Source: Gyromitra esculenta
Taxonomy: Eukaryota; Ascomycota; Pezizomycetes; Pezizales; Discinaceae
Direction of reading: 5' to 3'
DNA length: 64,000 nt
Assembly (NCBI GenBank): GCA_038503075.1
Contig: JBCAML010000003.1
Location: 1,736,001-1,800,000 of the forward strand
Part shown: positions 22,337 through 34,506 of the stretch, piece by piece
Layout of the letters: each line of letters begins with the position of its first letter
Numbering within the stretch: the stretch's first letter is position 1
Translations under genes and position numbers: made by a program
Notes under the pieces: generated by a model
What the model saw: the letters and a program-made list of their open reading frames with translations, nothing else
Told to the model about the DNA's origin: nothing
The model's database searches: none

Positions 22337-25308
22337 ATGGTTAAATATGAGCCGACAGCGATGTCGGTCATCGCGATGACAAGTATCTCGCTTGGCTTAT
22401 CGTTCCTTGCCGTGGTTCTTCGATTTATTTCGAGAGGAATTATACTGAAAAGGATCAATCTGGAGGACTGGTTGATTGCAGTTGCTTGGGTGTGTAGTAT
22501 TTCGTGAAAAATCGATGTTTGCACATCACGTGCTAAATTTATCGTGTAGCTGTTGTCTTTTGCGATTACTTTTACCATTTGTTTGGGTGAGATAAGCTCT
22601 ATCCTTGAACGTACATCCACGGAGCTCATCATCATGTTACAATTACTGATGCTTTAAATTTGAATCAGGTATTACCTATGGATTGGGAACGCCGAATGTA
22701 TCTGATGAAAATGTAATACCAGAACGCAAGGTGAGTTACAATCATTTGTGCTTGGTGCTGTTGTCATAGTACTTTACGATTCTAAATATTCAACTGAATT
22801 TCTAATAGACACGATATGTGTACACTCTTTTATATGTAAGAACCAATTAAACACCTACTTTAACTTTGTTTTTGTTTTTTAGATCTGACTGTAGCGGTAA
22901 TAGCAGCCTGCTCTTATGGTTACAAAAACATCGATACTATGGTTCTACCTGAGCATATCCCAAAATTTTAGGCTGGTCCGATGGGGAAATTGGGCCACGC
23001 TATTCGTAGTCAACGTTGCGGGTGTTGTATTAACATTTCTCGTGGCATTTCAATGTAATCCGGTTGGTACCTTGATTATATATGAGCCAATTTTAACGTT
23101 TAGGGATATCAAATTAACTTCAAGCTGTCTAGGTGTCTGCAACTTTCCTGAAGGTTATGCCCTCAGGGACAAAGTGCATTGAGACCTATGCTCTCATCTA
23201 CATATCAGCACCTATAAATGTCATTACCGATCTCGCAATCTTGATTTTACCAATGCCAGTCTTGACATCGCTTAGCCTACCAAGCAAGCAGAAAATAATA
23301 TTAATAATGGTCTTTGCCGGAGGTGGATTGTAAGTTCTCCTGTTTTTCTATAAATTATATCTGGTCACTAAACTGCCATGTGTAAAATAGGACTTCTATC
23401 ATTGGCATTATTAGGATCTACTATTTTCAGAAGACGCTTACTCAAGATCCAAACGTTGACTACGGTGTAACCGCAAACGAAAATAACCACACGTGTAAGA
23501 AAACCTAATATTTAGGCTTATCGGTAACTAATATCTTGCTACGGACAACTAGGGGACGGTGCACTATCCTTTATGTGGAGCAGTGTTGAGATCAATGCTG
23601 GAATTATATGCGCTTCGATACCAATGATCAAACCTCTCATCGCCAAATTTTTCCCTAGCTGCATCGGCGTGGGTAGATCAGCCGTTTCGCAGGACACTGT
23701 TAATTCATCCACTCAGGACTCTGCAGAATTCATTACTTTTGAATCTCCAAAATCTGCCATTGCACTCTCTTTTAAGGAGTCTCTGAAACCTCTCTGCCTT
23801 GTGACAATACTCTTTTTCCTTTGGGGATTTTCACATGGATTTGTCAACACATGCAACGGTAGATTCGAGGGGCTGCTAGGTATTTCTGCTGCAGAGTCGG
23901 TTGGGCTTCATGCTGCGTATTTTGGGTGAGTCCTAGTGTGGCTCTTACCATCTCTAATTGTATACTGATATATCTGCTGTCTAAAGTGGATATTTCGTCG
24001 CTCCACTTTTGTTCGCTGGATTTTCCTTGAAAACATATGGGTTTAAAGTCACGTTCATAATAGGACTTTGTATTGATGGCTGCGGATGCTTGATCTTCTG
24101 GCCCTCTGCAGTGCTACAAAGCTACTCCGGATTCTGTCTTTCGATGTTAGTAGTTGGGTCAGGCTTAGCAACGTATGTCTTCCTATAACCTAACAGCTTT
24201 GGAGATAGTCTACTAATGGATAAAAGACTCGAAGTTGCAGCAAACTCTTTCGTGATCTTGTGTGGACCTGCACAATTTGGTGAAGTCCGTGTGAACTTTT
24301 CACAGGGCTTCCAAGCAATCGGGGCAACTATTGGACCTATTGTGGCAACGCTGGTTCTGCCAAGCGATGTAGTTGGGGAAACCTCACTTAGGAATGTACA
24401 ATGGGTGTATCTGGGGAACGCTTTTTTCGTCTTCTTACTAGCGATTGCCTACTACTATTCTAGTATCCCGGAAGTGAAGTAAGTTTTGCATCTCTAAAAC
24501 TATTGCTCTCATATCTTTCAAAACTTACCATGAGTCACTGAAGGGATACCGATTTCCCCACTGGCCCCGAACGACACGCTCCGAAAGCTCTATGGAAGAG
24601 TAAATATAGTATAGGTCTTGCGTGGGCAATTTCGGCGCAGTTTTTCTATACTGGCGCCCAGGAGATTATCGCGGAATTCTCGGGTATTTTTCTTGGTCAA
24701 GGAACTTCCGAGATCTACAGATTCTCGAATGTTAACCACGGTTTGTTTGCTGCTGGGAGATTTGCTGCTGGCATTGGGATGCTCGTATTTCGTCCGCGAT
24801 GGATTTTATTCCTTGCGCTCGGAGTATGTACTATTTGCGCAACCCTCGCCATGACGTCTACAGATAAAAGAGTCGAACTTATCACGGTTCGACTTATATT
24901 TTTTTTTGAGGTGAAATTTAACAGCTCTCTATAGCATTTGGGCTTCGCTAACGTCTTACGAATCAGGCAACTGTTTTTCCAACTGTATTCGCAACCGCGA
25001 TCCACGGCCTCGGAAGACACACTAAAGATGGTGCTAAATACGTTGTCTGCTCTGTTGTCGGAGCTGCTATTTTCCCGGCTGTGTATCTTTCTGTCCTCCG
25101 GCAAAGTAACCCTGGGCGCGCCATGAGTATTACTATTGCTACATATGGCGCAGCACTGACTTATCCGATATATCTGTGTATTTCACCGAGAGAGCGGGAG
25201 CGGTTAGATAAGCCTCGTCATTTGGAGGCTGTGGTTAAGGACCGACCGGTGTCTATCGCGCTCCAAGATACAAAGTCTAGCAGACGGCAGTATGTTGAGG
25301 TTGTGTGA
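22337..25308 (+). CDS. fungal rhodopsin domain (7TM) fused to FucP-like MFS sugar symporter
   Basis: Spliced model of 742 aa with every junction in phase. Exons: 22337-22489, 22550-22586, 22669-22730, 22809-22835, 22904-23062, 23133-23329, 23391-23464, 23553-23925, 23987-24172, 24227-24478, 24544-24910 and 24967-25308. Residues 1 to about 270 are the seven-helix domain of fungal Pth11-like/SAT4-like integral membrane proteins. It has LEDWLIAVAW after helix 1, TKTSILWFYLS in helix 3, FQCNPV after helix 4, KCIETYALIYISAPINVITD in helix 5 and IICASIPMIKPLI in helix 7. A linker of about 40 residues, in the same exon, leads into a 12-helix major facilitator of the fucose/glucose/galactose:H+ symporter family from about residue 311. 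That part has ILFFLWGFSHGFVNTCN, GLATLEVAANSF and RVNFSQGFQAIGATIGP. The join lies within exon 8 without stop or Met. Substrate and topology are unknown; coupling of a sensor and a transporter is inference. Confidence 0.82.
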
Positions 25309-26498
25309 TAAGACAGTTCCGGGGCTCCATTTACGATGTACTTTATGAAATTGAATTTTGCACTATACTGTGACCCTGTTCGATGCTGATTATCCGATAA
25401 ACCTGGGTTTGTTGGCTACAGTAAAACCTATCATAATTCCAGCCAGCCGCTTCCGGACTTGGGCTGGAATTGTGATACTGTATGATGTACTACGGGTGTT
25501 TGTATTCCGTGTTATCGAAAGCAACTTCTGCGCCATAGTTCTCGTCATTTACCCCTATACCCGTAGTACATATGGAATTTTGATAGGTTTCTTGACACCG
25601 CTTAGAGCCCCAGCAACCCTAACCTGGGGCCTTGGCGTTACGATCATTGATGTTTGTCAGAACCTGGGATTACGGGGGATTATTATGCAACAACTACTCA
25701 GATAAAAGGCTACTTTTATAGAGAGTGTTCGTAACCATGTTAAGGCGCGTTTCTAAGTGAAAAAACTTGAAAACTTCGAAAAATGGGTCTCATTATAGCC
25801 GAGTAGCTCTGGAAATCAGCCAAATTATCTGTTGGAAACCGAACTATCGCAGGTTTTTCCTGCTAGACAAAGGTTGCGGCCGAGATTGGCTGAAACTATG
25901 ATAGATTTTACTGTATATAAGATCAGTGACTAAGTGCATAACATACATGACTTCAGAGGTGAAAGCGCGCAAATTCCAGGTACTTGTGACCTGGAAAAAG
26001 GCGGAATGGCAAGGGATGTTGGTGCTGTTATTGCTACTCATGTCTATGATTTTCTAAGCCATATCGCGTAGTCCCTCGTCGAAATATCCAACTGTTTATA
26101 TATATCTATATAAATTAATTAGTATCGCCAACACATGCTGGATTAGCATACATGTATGTGTTATTCCTACCCGCCACTGGGGATCTAAAGCTCTTAGCGA
26201 GACCAATATTTTAAACCCCAGAAAACCATTAGGCTTTATTGTTGATACCGGTCCCCACACCAAAAAAAAACGCGGGGGAGTTGGCTACTATGGTCAACTC
26301 TCCGCTTGACCGTGGCTAAAAAAAAGCTGCCCAGGCTGAATCGACCCCTGTTCTATAGCTAGGCAGAACAGGATTCAGCACTCGGACGCTAGTGAATAGA
26401 ATCCGAAGCCATATTAAAAAGAAGGTTAGAGACGTAGTATTTCCCTTTCAGCAACCCCCTTTACTGAGTTCTATAGATCGGCGAAAAAACAAGATCCA
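25309..26498. other. intergenic
   Basis: A 115-codon ORF (25358-25705) of hydrophobic bias is present but has no recognisable feature. A segment near 26256-26283 (CACACCAAAAAAAAACGCGGGGG) resembles one at 59747-59769. No other structure was noted. Confidence 0.45.
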
Positions 26499-27924
26499 AT
26501 GTTTGGTAGAATTCCTTCTCTCTCAGCGATTGCAGCGTTGCTTTGGGTGTCGGTAGATGCTGGCTTAATTGGGGAATACGACTCTGGTTTGGTTGCTCGG
26601 GATTCGGAAATTCCTTCGTGGGGGAAGATCAAGAATTTGGTTGTCTTCGGAGACAGGTAGGGTTCAATGTTTCAAGTTTCAATTGAGATTTTCTCTGATA
26701 CTGGTAACTTAGTTATACCGACGAGGGCCGGCTATCGTACTTTGGCAACCACAATGGATCAGCTCCACCAGTAGGATATATTCAACCAGCAGTTAGTAGT
26801 CCCCATTGAAGATGTTGGGGTTAGGCTGGTTGTTTTAGTTGGCGTTTTCAAAAACTACTTCATACTTGATGGCCAATTGTTACTCCCATCCCTTGGCATA
26901 CTGTTTTCTGGGGTAAAAGTATTGACGTACGACAGAGTTCCTCCACTGCCTCTGGCGGCCAAAGTTGGCCTCGTTTTGTCTCTCAATACACCGGTGTTAC
27001 TCTCTATAACTACGCTGTCTCCGGCGCCGTCTGTTCCAATGAGCTCACTCCGCGCTACCTTTCATGGATCAACGATAACTTCCCGTCAGTGCTCGAGTAT
27101 GAACTCCCTGCCTTCGAAGCCGACTTCCCGCAACGTTCCTCCCGTAGTCTTAAGAGCGATGAAACTCTCTATGCAATCTGGATCGGCACGAATGATCTTG
27201 GTGGTGATGCTATCATTACTGGCCAGCCAAATGTTGGGTTGACAAACTATACGAGCTGTGTGATTGAGACTATGACAAAACTACATGCATACGGAGCAAG
27301 GAATTTTGTCTTACTCAATCTAGCCCCATTGGAGCATTGCTCACTTTATGCTCCCGTGAGTGAGGGTGGAAGCGAAGGGCCTCAAAGGTTTTGGAGAGGA
27401 AGGAGTGGTAATGCGACAACTATTAGCAGGAGAATGAGAGATTTGGTCCAGGGCGCAAATGAGATATATAAGTATCGTATTCCAGTAGAAGTTACAAAGG
27501 GCGTACTTCAAGGGTCAAAGGTTGCTATATTGGATACGTATGGATTGGTAAGCTAAGCCATCAAGACCTTTACAACAAAGTTATGGGGGAGAGGAGCTGA
27601 CTGGCTATAGATGACTGATATCCGTAATAACCCGGCAATGTATTTGAATGGAAGTCAGCCACTGAATGTGACTGGGTACACCGATCATTGTATATTAGAC
27701 GGCCCCTGTAAGTTCTTTTCTTATTTTCGCTTAATATATTCTCCTCTCGCGTGATCGGAACTAACAGGTTTTTGCGTACAGGCACCACTCACCGTCCGAA
27801 CGATCGTGACTCGTTTATGTGGTACGATGAATTACATCCGTCAGAGCAAGTACACCGCATTATTGCCAGAGAATTCTCGAAGGCAGTTCAAAAGAAGTTC
27901 GGACAGTGGACCACATTTTGGTGA
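26499..27924 (+). CDS. secreted SGNH/GDSL esterase, carbohydrate esterase family 16-like
   Basis: Model of 362 aa. Exons: 26499-26656, 26713-26791, 26936-27547, 27611-27707 and 27782-27924. All phases agree. The N-terminus is a signal peptide (residues 1 to about 21, SAIAALLWVSVDA), so the enzyme is exported. Block I is FGDSYTD with the nucleophile Ser at residue 53. The oxyanion Asn block is GTNDLG at 163-168, and the acid/base pair is in YDELHPS (Asp331, His334). Other family-typical segments are NHNGSAPPVGY, YNYAVSGAVCSNELTPR and PSVLEYE. CE16 enzymes remove acetyl groups from xylo-oligosaccharides and other sugars at the plant cell wall. The gene lies 1.2 kb downstream of the putative sugar symporter fusion, fitting a sugar-use context, but co-regulation is not shown. 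The 144-nt second intron is the least certain junction. Confidence 0.85.
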
Positions 27925-28284
27925 AAGGGTTTTCGTAGGGATCTAGGTAGATAACCATGTACCATATGAAGTGACTTTAGGATCGTGTAGTACATGTAAT
28001 TATGTAATTATGTATGTGTACATCGAATCATGAACTAAAACAAAAACATCATTTAGCGTAAGCTAAGAAACCAAAGAGTCTTTCCTGCGATATATAGTAA
28101 GTACAAACTCATCGCTGTAGTATATTTAAGCACTCTTATCTGTTCGCTTTCATTCATAAGATATCATAGCCTAATTCTCAGCTTAAACACTAAACTTTCT
28201 GAAGGTTGAACGCCTTTGTCGGTGTACATAATGTATATGTGGATCCCTTACACGAATTAAGCAAAAAAAAAACTAAAAAAAAAC
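27925..28284. other. 3' region between convergent genes
   Basis: Convergent intergenic space between the esterase and the secreted minus-strand gene. AT-rich, with repeats of 'tacatgtaattatgtaattatgtatgtg' near 27991-28019 and A-runs at 28262-28284. No gene. Confidence 0.5.
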
Positions 28285-29214
28285 CTAGGCCGAGGGTTCC
28301 TCATCGCTCTCTTCAGTATCTGTCAACCCATAGTAAATCCTATCCGCTTTATAATAGTCAGGTCGTAAATAGCAGGGGAAATAATCCTCGACATCAGCCG
28401 CTATAAGCAAAAGTCCAACCCACAAAGAGTCGTGCCGTCGAATTAACAGACGAACATTCTACAGATGAGAGAGACAGCTTACACTTCTGATTTGTCCAGT
28501 ACCCGTTCTCGCCATATACACGGTAATCATGCTTTCCCTTTAGACAGGGAAAGTAAGTCTTAAGCCAATCCCAAAAGCGCTGAAAGATAGTCTTCTTCTC
28601 CTTATTTTTTGCTAAAAACACACAGTATTAGCAGTCTCGGGTCTGTAGCTAGCAAAAAGATAGTATGTAACAGACATACCCTCATTCGCTGCCGCCTCCC
28701 ACGCCCTCAGAGGCGGAGGAGTCGGGAAGACAGACGGCTATCAAAGTCAGTATCAAATCCGTAGACAAAAGACTTCGAGAAAAAAAAAAAAAACCACTCA
28801 TACTTCTAACTCCGGTATCTCTATCTTCTTCCCAATTATCTTGTTCCACCATTTAGCGATAACGCTCGGTTCTACATTAATATGAGGCGTAATTGGGAAT
28901 TCGATAGGCTTGATTGGTATCCCTCCCTGTGGCCTAGGTCGTCTCGGCTTCAGAGGTACAGGGTGTGAATTCCTGTTGGATCCGGGGCCGATGGGGCATG
29001 GCCTTGGTCTCGGTATCCGTCTGATGGGCTTCGTTGAGGTGGTACCATCTAGGATTAAGGATGAGATGTCATTGGCACTGGCGCCGGGAGGCGGGGAGTT
29101 ATCTGGGGGCTCAGGCAAGGATAGGCTAAGTGGGGAGTTAATTATTGGTAGAGAAGTAGTGAGATGTACTGTCCATGATAGGTAGAGGAGGAGTTGAAAG
29201 AGTGAGAGATTCAT
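28285..29214 (-). CDS. small secreted proline-rich protein, candidate effector
   Basis: Model of 237 aa. Exons on the minus strand: 29214-28804, 28737-28680, 28611-28483 and 28400-28285, all in phase. The start is chosen at the Met that opens a classic signal peptide (MNLSLFQLLLYLSWTVHLTTS). The frame is open further upstream to 29391, but that part is lysine-rich and not export-like. The mature protein begins with a Pro/Ser/Leu-rich segment, then a basic Pro/Arg tract (IRRIPRPRPCP, KPRRPRPQGG). It ends in a Trp/Tyr-rich, acidic C-terminal half (FQRFWDWLKTYFPCLKG, DYFPCYLRPDYYKADRIYYG). There are few cysteines and no enzyme motif. Size, export signal and lack of a known family fit a secreted effector or surface-acting protein of a plant- or host-associated fungus. 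This is inference. Confidence 0.65.
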
Positions 29215-30871
29215 GGTTTCGTTTATTCTGAGACATTTAGTTGGGGAGATGAGGAGAGAGAGATAGTTTCTGTTATATACAAAAGGTAGCGAAGAGCGAG
29301 ATTTTAATTTTTTAATTTTTAATTTGATTGGATATTTGGTTACATTTCTAATTATTTTCTCTAGCGTTTTGTGTGCGAAATTGATAGTCACTTTAGGAGT
29401 GAGGTTATATACTAGTAACTAAGTAATAGGTAGAGATTAGGTAGAATGCTTAATAAATTGTCCTAGAAGTAGTAACATCATGCGGATCTGTTAGGCTCGC
29501 TAGCAAAATTAGAGAATGGCTCAGCTAGGCTACCGTAAAATAATGCTAAAACCTGTTTTCTGTCGTCACAACATAGCATTTAAATTATTGGCAAAAATGC
29601 CGAGACCCCCCCCAACCCCCCCCTCGGTGTCTTGCAATGATCGAAATCTGGATCATTGACACGGATAGTTGCTTAAACATGCACAGTCATTCAATGCAAA
29701 GAACACACCCAACCATTTACTCCTCCTTCCGCTTACCATAGTAATATGCCTCAATCAAGTGACAACGAATGAGCAAAAACAACTAGCATGCAGGTCGCAC
29801 AGTGTCGATCTGATCGACTATTCAAATCCATGAACCGTGATGGCGGAAAGGATGCTGCAGCCAGGCACAAAATCTTTTACGCAACATTTTTTTTGAGCAT
29901 TTTAAACGTAGCCCAGTCATCCCGGTCGTATCACCCACCATCTATTCTTTGTAACCTTAGCGGGATGTTAGTTTCACTCTTGAAACGCTTGATCATGAGT
30001 CTTTGTAAATGGAAAGAATAAGAGTATTCTGGGGTAGGCAGTAAAGCTAGCTAGCCTGGGGGTTGCTTGTCGATTAGGGGACTGTAACTGTCTTCCGACT
30101 CTTACCGATAGTTGATCCCGGCTAACACAAGGACGGAATTACTTGATGAAGTTTCAATCAATCTGCTCAACAATGTCCACGGTACAAACCGAAAACCTAG
30201 CTGTTAAAGAATTCGAAAAAAACTTAAATAATCACGTGATACACGTGTGTCATATTACAATGTGTAATTCTGGAAGACGAAGGATTTCTTCTCCCCCACG
30301 ACGTTTCGGGGCTTCGGCATCTACTGGTGATCTCCCATGGGTCTCATCTGTGGCTGAAGCCCAATCGGCAAACAAGCTTGGCATCATGTCTCAATATTGC
30401 GGTTTTTTCCCACGCCCCGATGACGGCTCTTGTCAGAATAGAGGTAGCAAGAAGGGGGAAAAAACTGCAATTGAGACATGAGGGAAATCCTGAGACGAGA
30501 TTGACAGGGACGGATAGCTTTTGTTTTTTTTCGCTCGATTGCTGAGCTTCTCGCGGGACCACCCACCCCACTAAAACAAAGATTCGTTTAGGTGCATGAT
30601 AAGCGAAAGTCGAGGTTTTCGCGCCACCCTGCCCAACCAGCAGCTCGGAACCCCACGCTCTCGACCCCGGCGGGCTCCGAGTTCTAACTTCACTTCACTG
30701 ACACGCAGGAACTGATCTCGTCTCCCCACAATCTCCATTCTTGCGTGGGCTGAGCGACATCCCATATCTGCATCCATACCCCTCCATTCCGTGCAACCCC
30801 TCCACACCCATTGAATTCGTCCGTCTGCTTATAGCCCAGGTCAAGTATTTAAGAAGGCAAGGTAGAGCGCA
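29215..30871. other. intergenic, promoter of alanine aminotransferase at its right end
   Basis: AT-rich DNA with a C-run (29608-29632). ORFs at 29788, 30143 and 30695 lack features. The GC content rises after 30540, consistent with a housekeeping promoter for the gene starting at 30872. Confidence 0.5.
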
Positions 30872-32913
30872 ATGGCCGGGTCTGTTTTTGTTTGCAGGGC
30901 CGCTGCTTCTGGGAGTCGATTGAGTCTGAATCTGCGCCATCACACATCCCAACTACCATCTTTGAGGATATCAGGTCTTGTAGGGCTGAAGCCACAGTAT
31001 ACCCATACCGGTAAGCTCCATCTTCTTGTCGTCATGTAGAGTTTGTACTCGTCATCGTATTGTGCCTATATCTAGGACAATTGCCCCACCCAAGGCGAGA
31101 GAGCTATGAATATCAAAACCAGCCTCGGAGACAATATCTAGTGGTGTCTATCTGCACATGACTCAGAATCACATTCGCCCCTCTTCTCTGTTTCCCCTCA
31201 ACTACCACATATCCTCCTCTTCGTCTCACCAAATCCCAAGTAATTGATTTCCATCATCTAATATGCATCTCCAAGCAGTCTCCAATAACCAATCGGCAGC
31301 TATGTCCACCTCCTCATCCCTCAGAGCACTCAACATCGGCAACATCAATCCCCATGTCGTCAAAGCCCAGTACGCTGTTCGTGGTGAGATTGCTACTAGA
31401 TCCGAGGCCTATCGTCAACGGCTCATTGCTGCTGCTGCCACTCCCGCCTCAGACAGCCACTCCGCTCCCCTGGGAGCCATTGGCGATGGCGCCTCCAAAC
31501 TTCCATTCGATACTGTTATCTCAGCAAATATTGGAAACCCCCAGCAGCTCGACCAAAAACCAATCACATTCTTTCGACAGGTTCTGAGTATCCTTGAATA
31601 CCCTGCCCTGCTTGAAAAGGAGGGACTGTTTCCGGCAGACGTTAGAGAGAGAGCAAGATGGCTATTACAAGAAGTGGGAAGCGTTGGTGCTTATTCTCAA
31701 AGCCAAGGATGCTTAGGTCTCAGAAAGAGTGTAGCGAGGTTCATCGAAGGTCTGTGACGCTCGTCTAATTGACTTCAGTAAAGTTGCTAAATGGCTATAG
31801 AGCGTGACGGTCATCCTTCTCATGCAGAGGATGTATTTCTCACTGCTGGCGCCTCTTCTGGTGTCTCGACACTTCTCCACACCATCTGCGCCTCCAAATC
31901 AAGCGGTGTTCTCATCCCTATCCCTCAATACCCACTCTATACTGCTACACTCGCTCTAGTAAATGCTACCCCGGTTCCGTACTACCTTGACGAACCCCTT
32001 TCTTGGGCCACCAATGTCCCTGCTATTCGTGAAGAAATTGAAAAAGCGAAGGCCGCTGGTACCGAACTTCGCTCTATCGTCGTCATCAACCCCGGTAATC
32101 CCACTGGCGCTACCTTGACCGAACAAAACATCGCAGATGTCATTGCCCTTGCTGCTGAGGAGCACCTTGTCATCATGGCCGATGAGGTCTACCAGACAAA
32201 TGTATACCAGGGCAAGTTTCACTCCTTCAAGAAAGTTCTGAGGAATCTGCAGAAGCAAACCCCTGGTAAATACGATCACGTTGAGTTGGTTTCTTTCCAT
32301 TCAATCTCCAAGGGTATGGTTGGCGAGTGTGGACACCGCGGCGGATACTTCGAATTGGTTGGGTTCGACAAAGAGGTCCAAGCTCAGATTTACAAGCTTC
32401 TCTCTATCACGCTTTGCCCACCGGTTATTGGGCAGTGCCTAGTTGAGCTTATGGTTAACCCTCCTAAGAAGGGTAGCGAATCGTATGAGCTCTATGAACA
32501 GGAATACAATGGTAAATTTGCCCCTTAATGTTAATTATCCGAATTGAAACTGACCCTATTCACGAACAGGAATTTACGAAGGACTTAAACAACGCTCGCA
32601 GGCGCTTCATAAAGCATTCGAAAAGATGCGTGGCGTTTCCTGCCAGGACCCTCTTGGTGCCATGTACCTGTTCCCAACAATCACTATCCCGCCAAAGGCC
32701 GTCGAGGCTGCTGAAAAGGCGGGCAGAAAGCCAGATGAATTCTATTGCATGCGTCTCCTTGATGCTACTGGTATTTGCGTAGTCCCCGGATCCGGGTTTG
32801 GTCAGAAGGAGGGAACTTGGCATTTCAGAACTACTTTCTTGGCTCCTGGTGTAGAGTGGGTTGGAAGATTGGAGAAGTTCCATGAATCGTTCATGACGGA
32901 GTTTGATGGTTAG
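30872..32913 (+). CDS. alanine aminotransferase (class I/II, PLP-dependent), mitochondrial form
   Basis: Interconverts alanine + 2-oxoglutarate with pyruvate + glutamate. Long form 555 aa. Exons: 30872-31010, 31276-31749, 31801-32511 and 32570-32913. Exon 1 encodes an Arg/Ser-rich, acid-free leader (VFVCRAAASGSRLSLNLRHH) typical of a mitochondrial presequence. Its 1-nt overhang fits the acceptor at 31274-31275. Family marks are LNIGNINPHVVKAQYAVRGE, then ANIGNPQ, SVGAYSQSQGCLGLRKSVA, NPGNPTG at 301-307, MADEVYQTNVY, and the PLP-binding lysine in SISKGMVGECGHRGGY (Lys375). The C-terminus is GTWHFRTTFLAPG. A Met in exon 2 at 31302 (MSTSSSLRALN) or a start at 31263 inside intron 1 would give a leaderless cytosolic form of about 500 aa. 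Confidence 0.93.
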
Positions 32914-34506
32914 AAATGTTCTTATATTTAGATCTCTTTTCTATCCCTTTGTCTTTTCGGCTTGTTTTCTGTTTGGGTGTTTTTTTTCCCGACAGTGATA
33001 CCCTCTGTTGGTCTTGGTCATTTCTGTAAAATTAGCTCCTGAGAATTAAGAGATAAAATTTCTCAAGTCACAAATCTTGGATGGGTAGAATGGCAAGAAG
33101 GGAATTAAAAAAATTAAAAAAATTGTGGGTCACGTTTATCTCGATTTATACTCGAGTGATCTCATATGATGAGAACTGTCAGCTGGGGAAAGTATCGCGG
33201 ATCAGCGCTCAATTAGTGATAATTAACTGTAATACATGTATTTGGTTCTGAATATCTAGGAAACCACCTTTTCATCTAACAACATATGAAAAACTAGCCG
33301 ATCGGGACGGGATCAAACTGCTAACAGGGACCGTCCATTCAACGATGGCCCCTACATTCACCTACCGACAGAAACGTTGTCAGCGCCTAAATTCTGCTAC
33401 GAGATCCTACTCGATGCTACTCTGGGGGGGGTTAAGAAAAAAATGCCGTTTATACAACACAACTCAATATGCCTAAACCACAGGCTCACAGCTCATATAT
33501 GTGCTTGCAAGGGCTATAGCTGCGCGATTGAATTATAGAGGAGCGAGATGCGTAATTAAATAATAGATAGATAAATCATTCTGAGGAGGTAAAAAAAGAT
33601 ACGTGATATTGCTGGCTCTGGGAAACTCCCATTCATAGTATATAGGGTAGTAACACACGGGAAATTGGTCATTTTTTTTCCTTCGCACACACAGTTACGG
33701 GGGGGGCTAGGGCTAGATCTCGGAGCTTGGAGGTTTTCTTCGCCGAGTCAAAGATTGGGAGTATGTAGGTTTGAAGTCGTATGAGTGAGTGTATTTGATG
33801 TTTGGTTTAGATATGGGAATATAGAGTTGTAGTTTCGCGGGTGTTTCGGTGTTGATGTTAACGAAGGACGCTAGCAACATTGTATCAAAGCGATTACTAG
33901 AGTACGTTGCTTCCTTTTATTCGGTTTACCATCCCTATCCTCAACCTGGTCTATACGATCTTATTGATTATATCAACTGTTAATTTCGTCAGTTTATTGC
34001 CCTTGTTTATTGCCCTGTAAATGCCAAATGTTTCTTCAGATATTTGTATGGACGGGGTGTGTGTACTTGTATTAGATGACTGTGTCCTGTCAAAGTCACT
34101 AGCTCCAGTAGGTGTTGGCTGTTTGCGTGTAGCTGCAAATCAGGTACCTCAGAGAAAAATCCCCCCCTTCATAGGTTCCGCAGATTTCCGCATATATCAC
34201 TCGATATATAGCTATCGGTACTATTAATTTATATAAGGCCAATAAACATCTTCCTGCTTTTTGAATAGATTTCCAGCATTCGCTATCTGATACTGTGCTC
34301 TGTGGTGGGATATAGGTTTCTCAGTCTTTGAAGTTTATTAATACAATGCCTCATATCCGGCAAATGGAACCCAACCACTTCCAGCGGTATATATATAGTA
34401 GATATCGTGTGAAATTCCACCCATAGCGAAAACTATCAAAACTGTTTGATATTTATACAAATTACTCAAACCAACATATAGACATAACCATCAATCCCGA
34501 CCCTAT
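32914..34506. other. intergenic
   Basis: About 1.6 kb of AT-rich DNA between the aminotransferase and Lcp5 3' ends (convergent). It contains a GATA-like run (33561-33575) and G- and T-runs, and no credible ORF. Confidence 0.55.

Noticed and set aside
25358..25705. 115-aa hydrophobic ORF after the fusion gene
   Set aside because: No motif, no splice partner, and it begins just 49 bases after the stop, in what should be 3' UTR. It is not supported as a gene.
28798..29391. Start of the secreted protein at 29391
   Set aside because: The upstream 59 codons are Lys/Ile-rich and would bury the signal peptide. The Met at 29214 opens a standard signal peptide.
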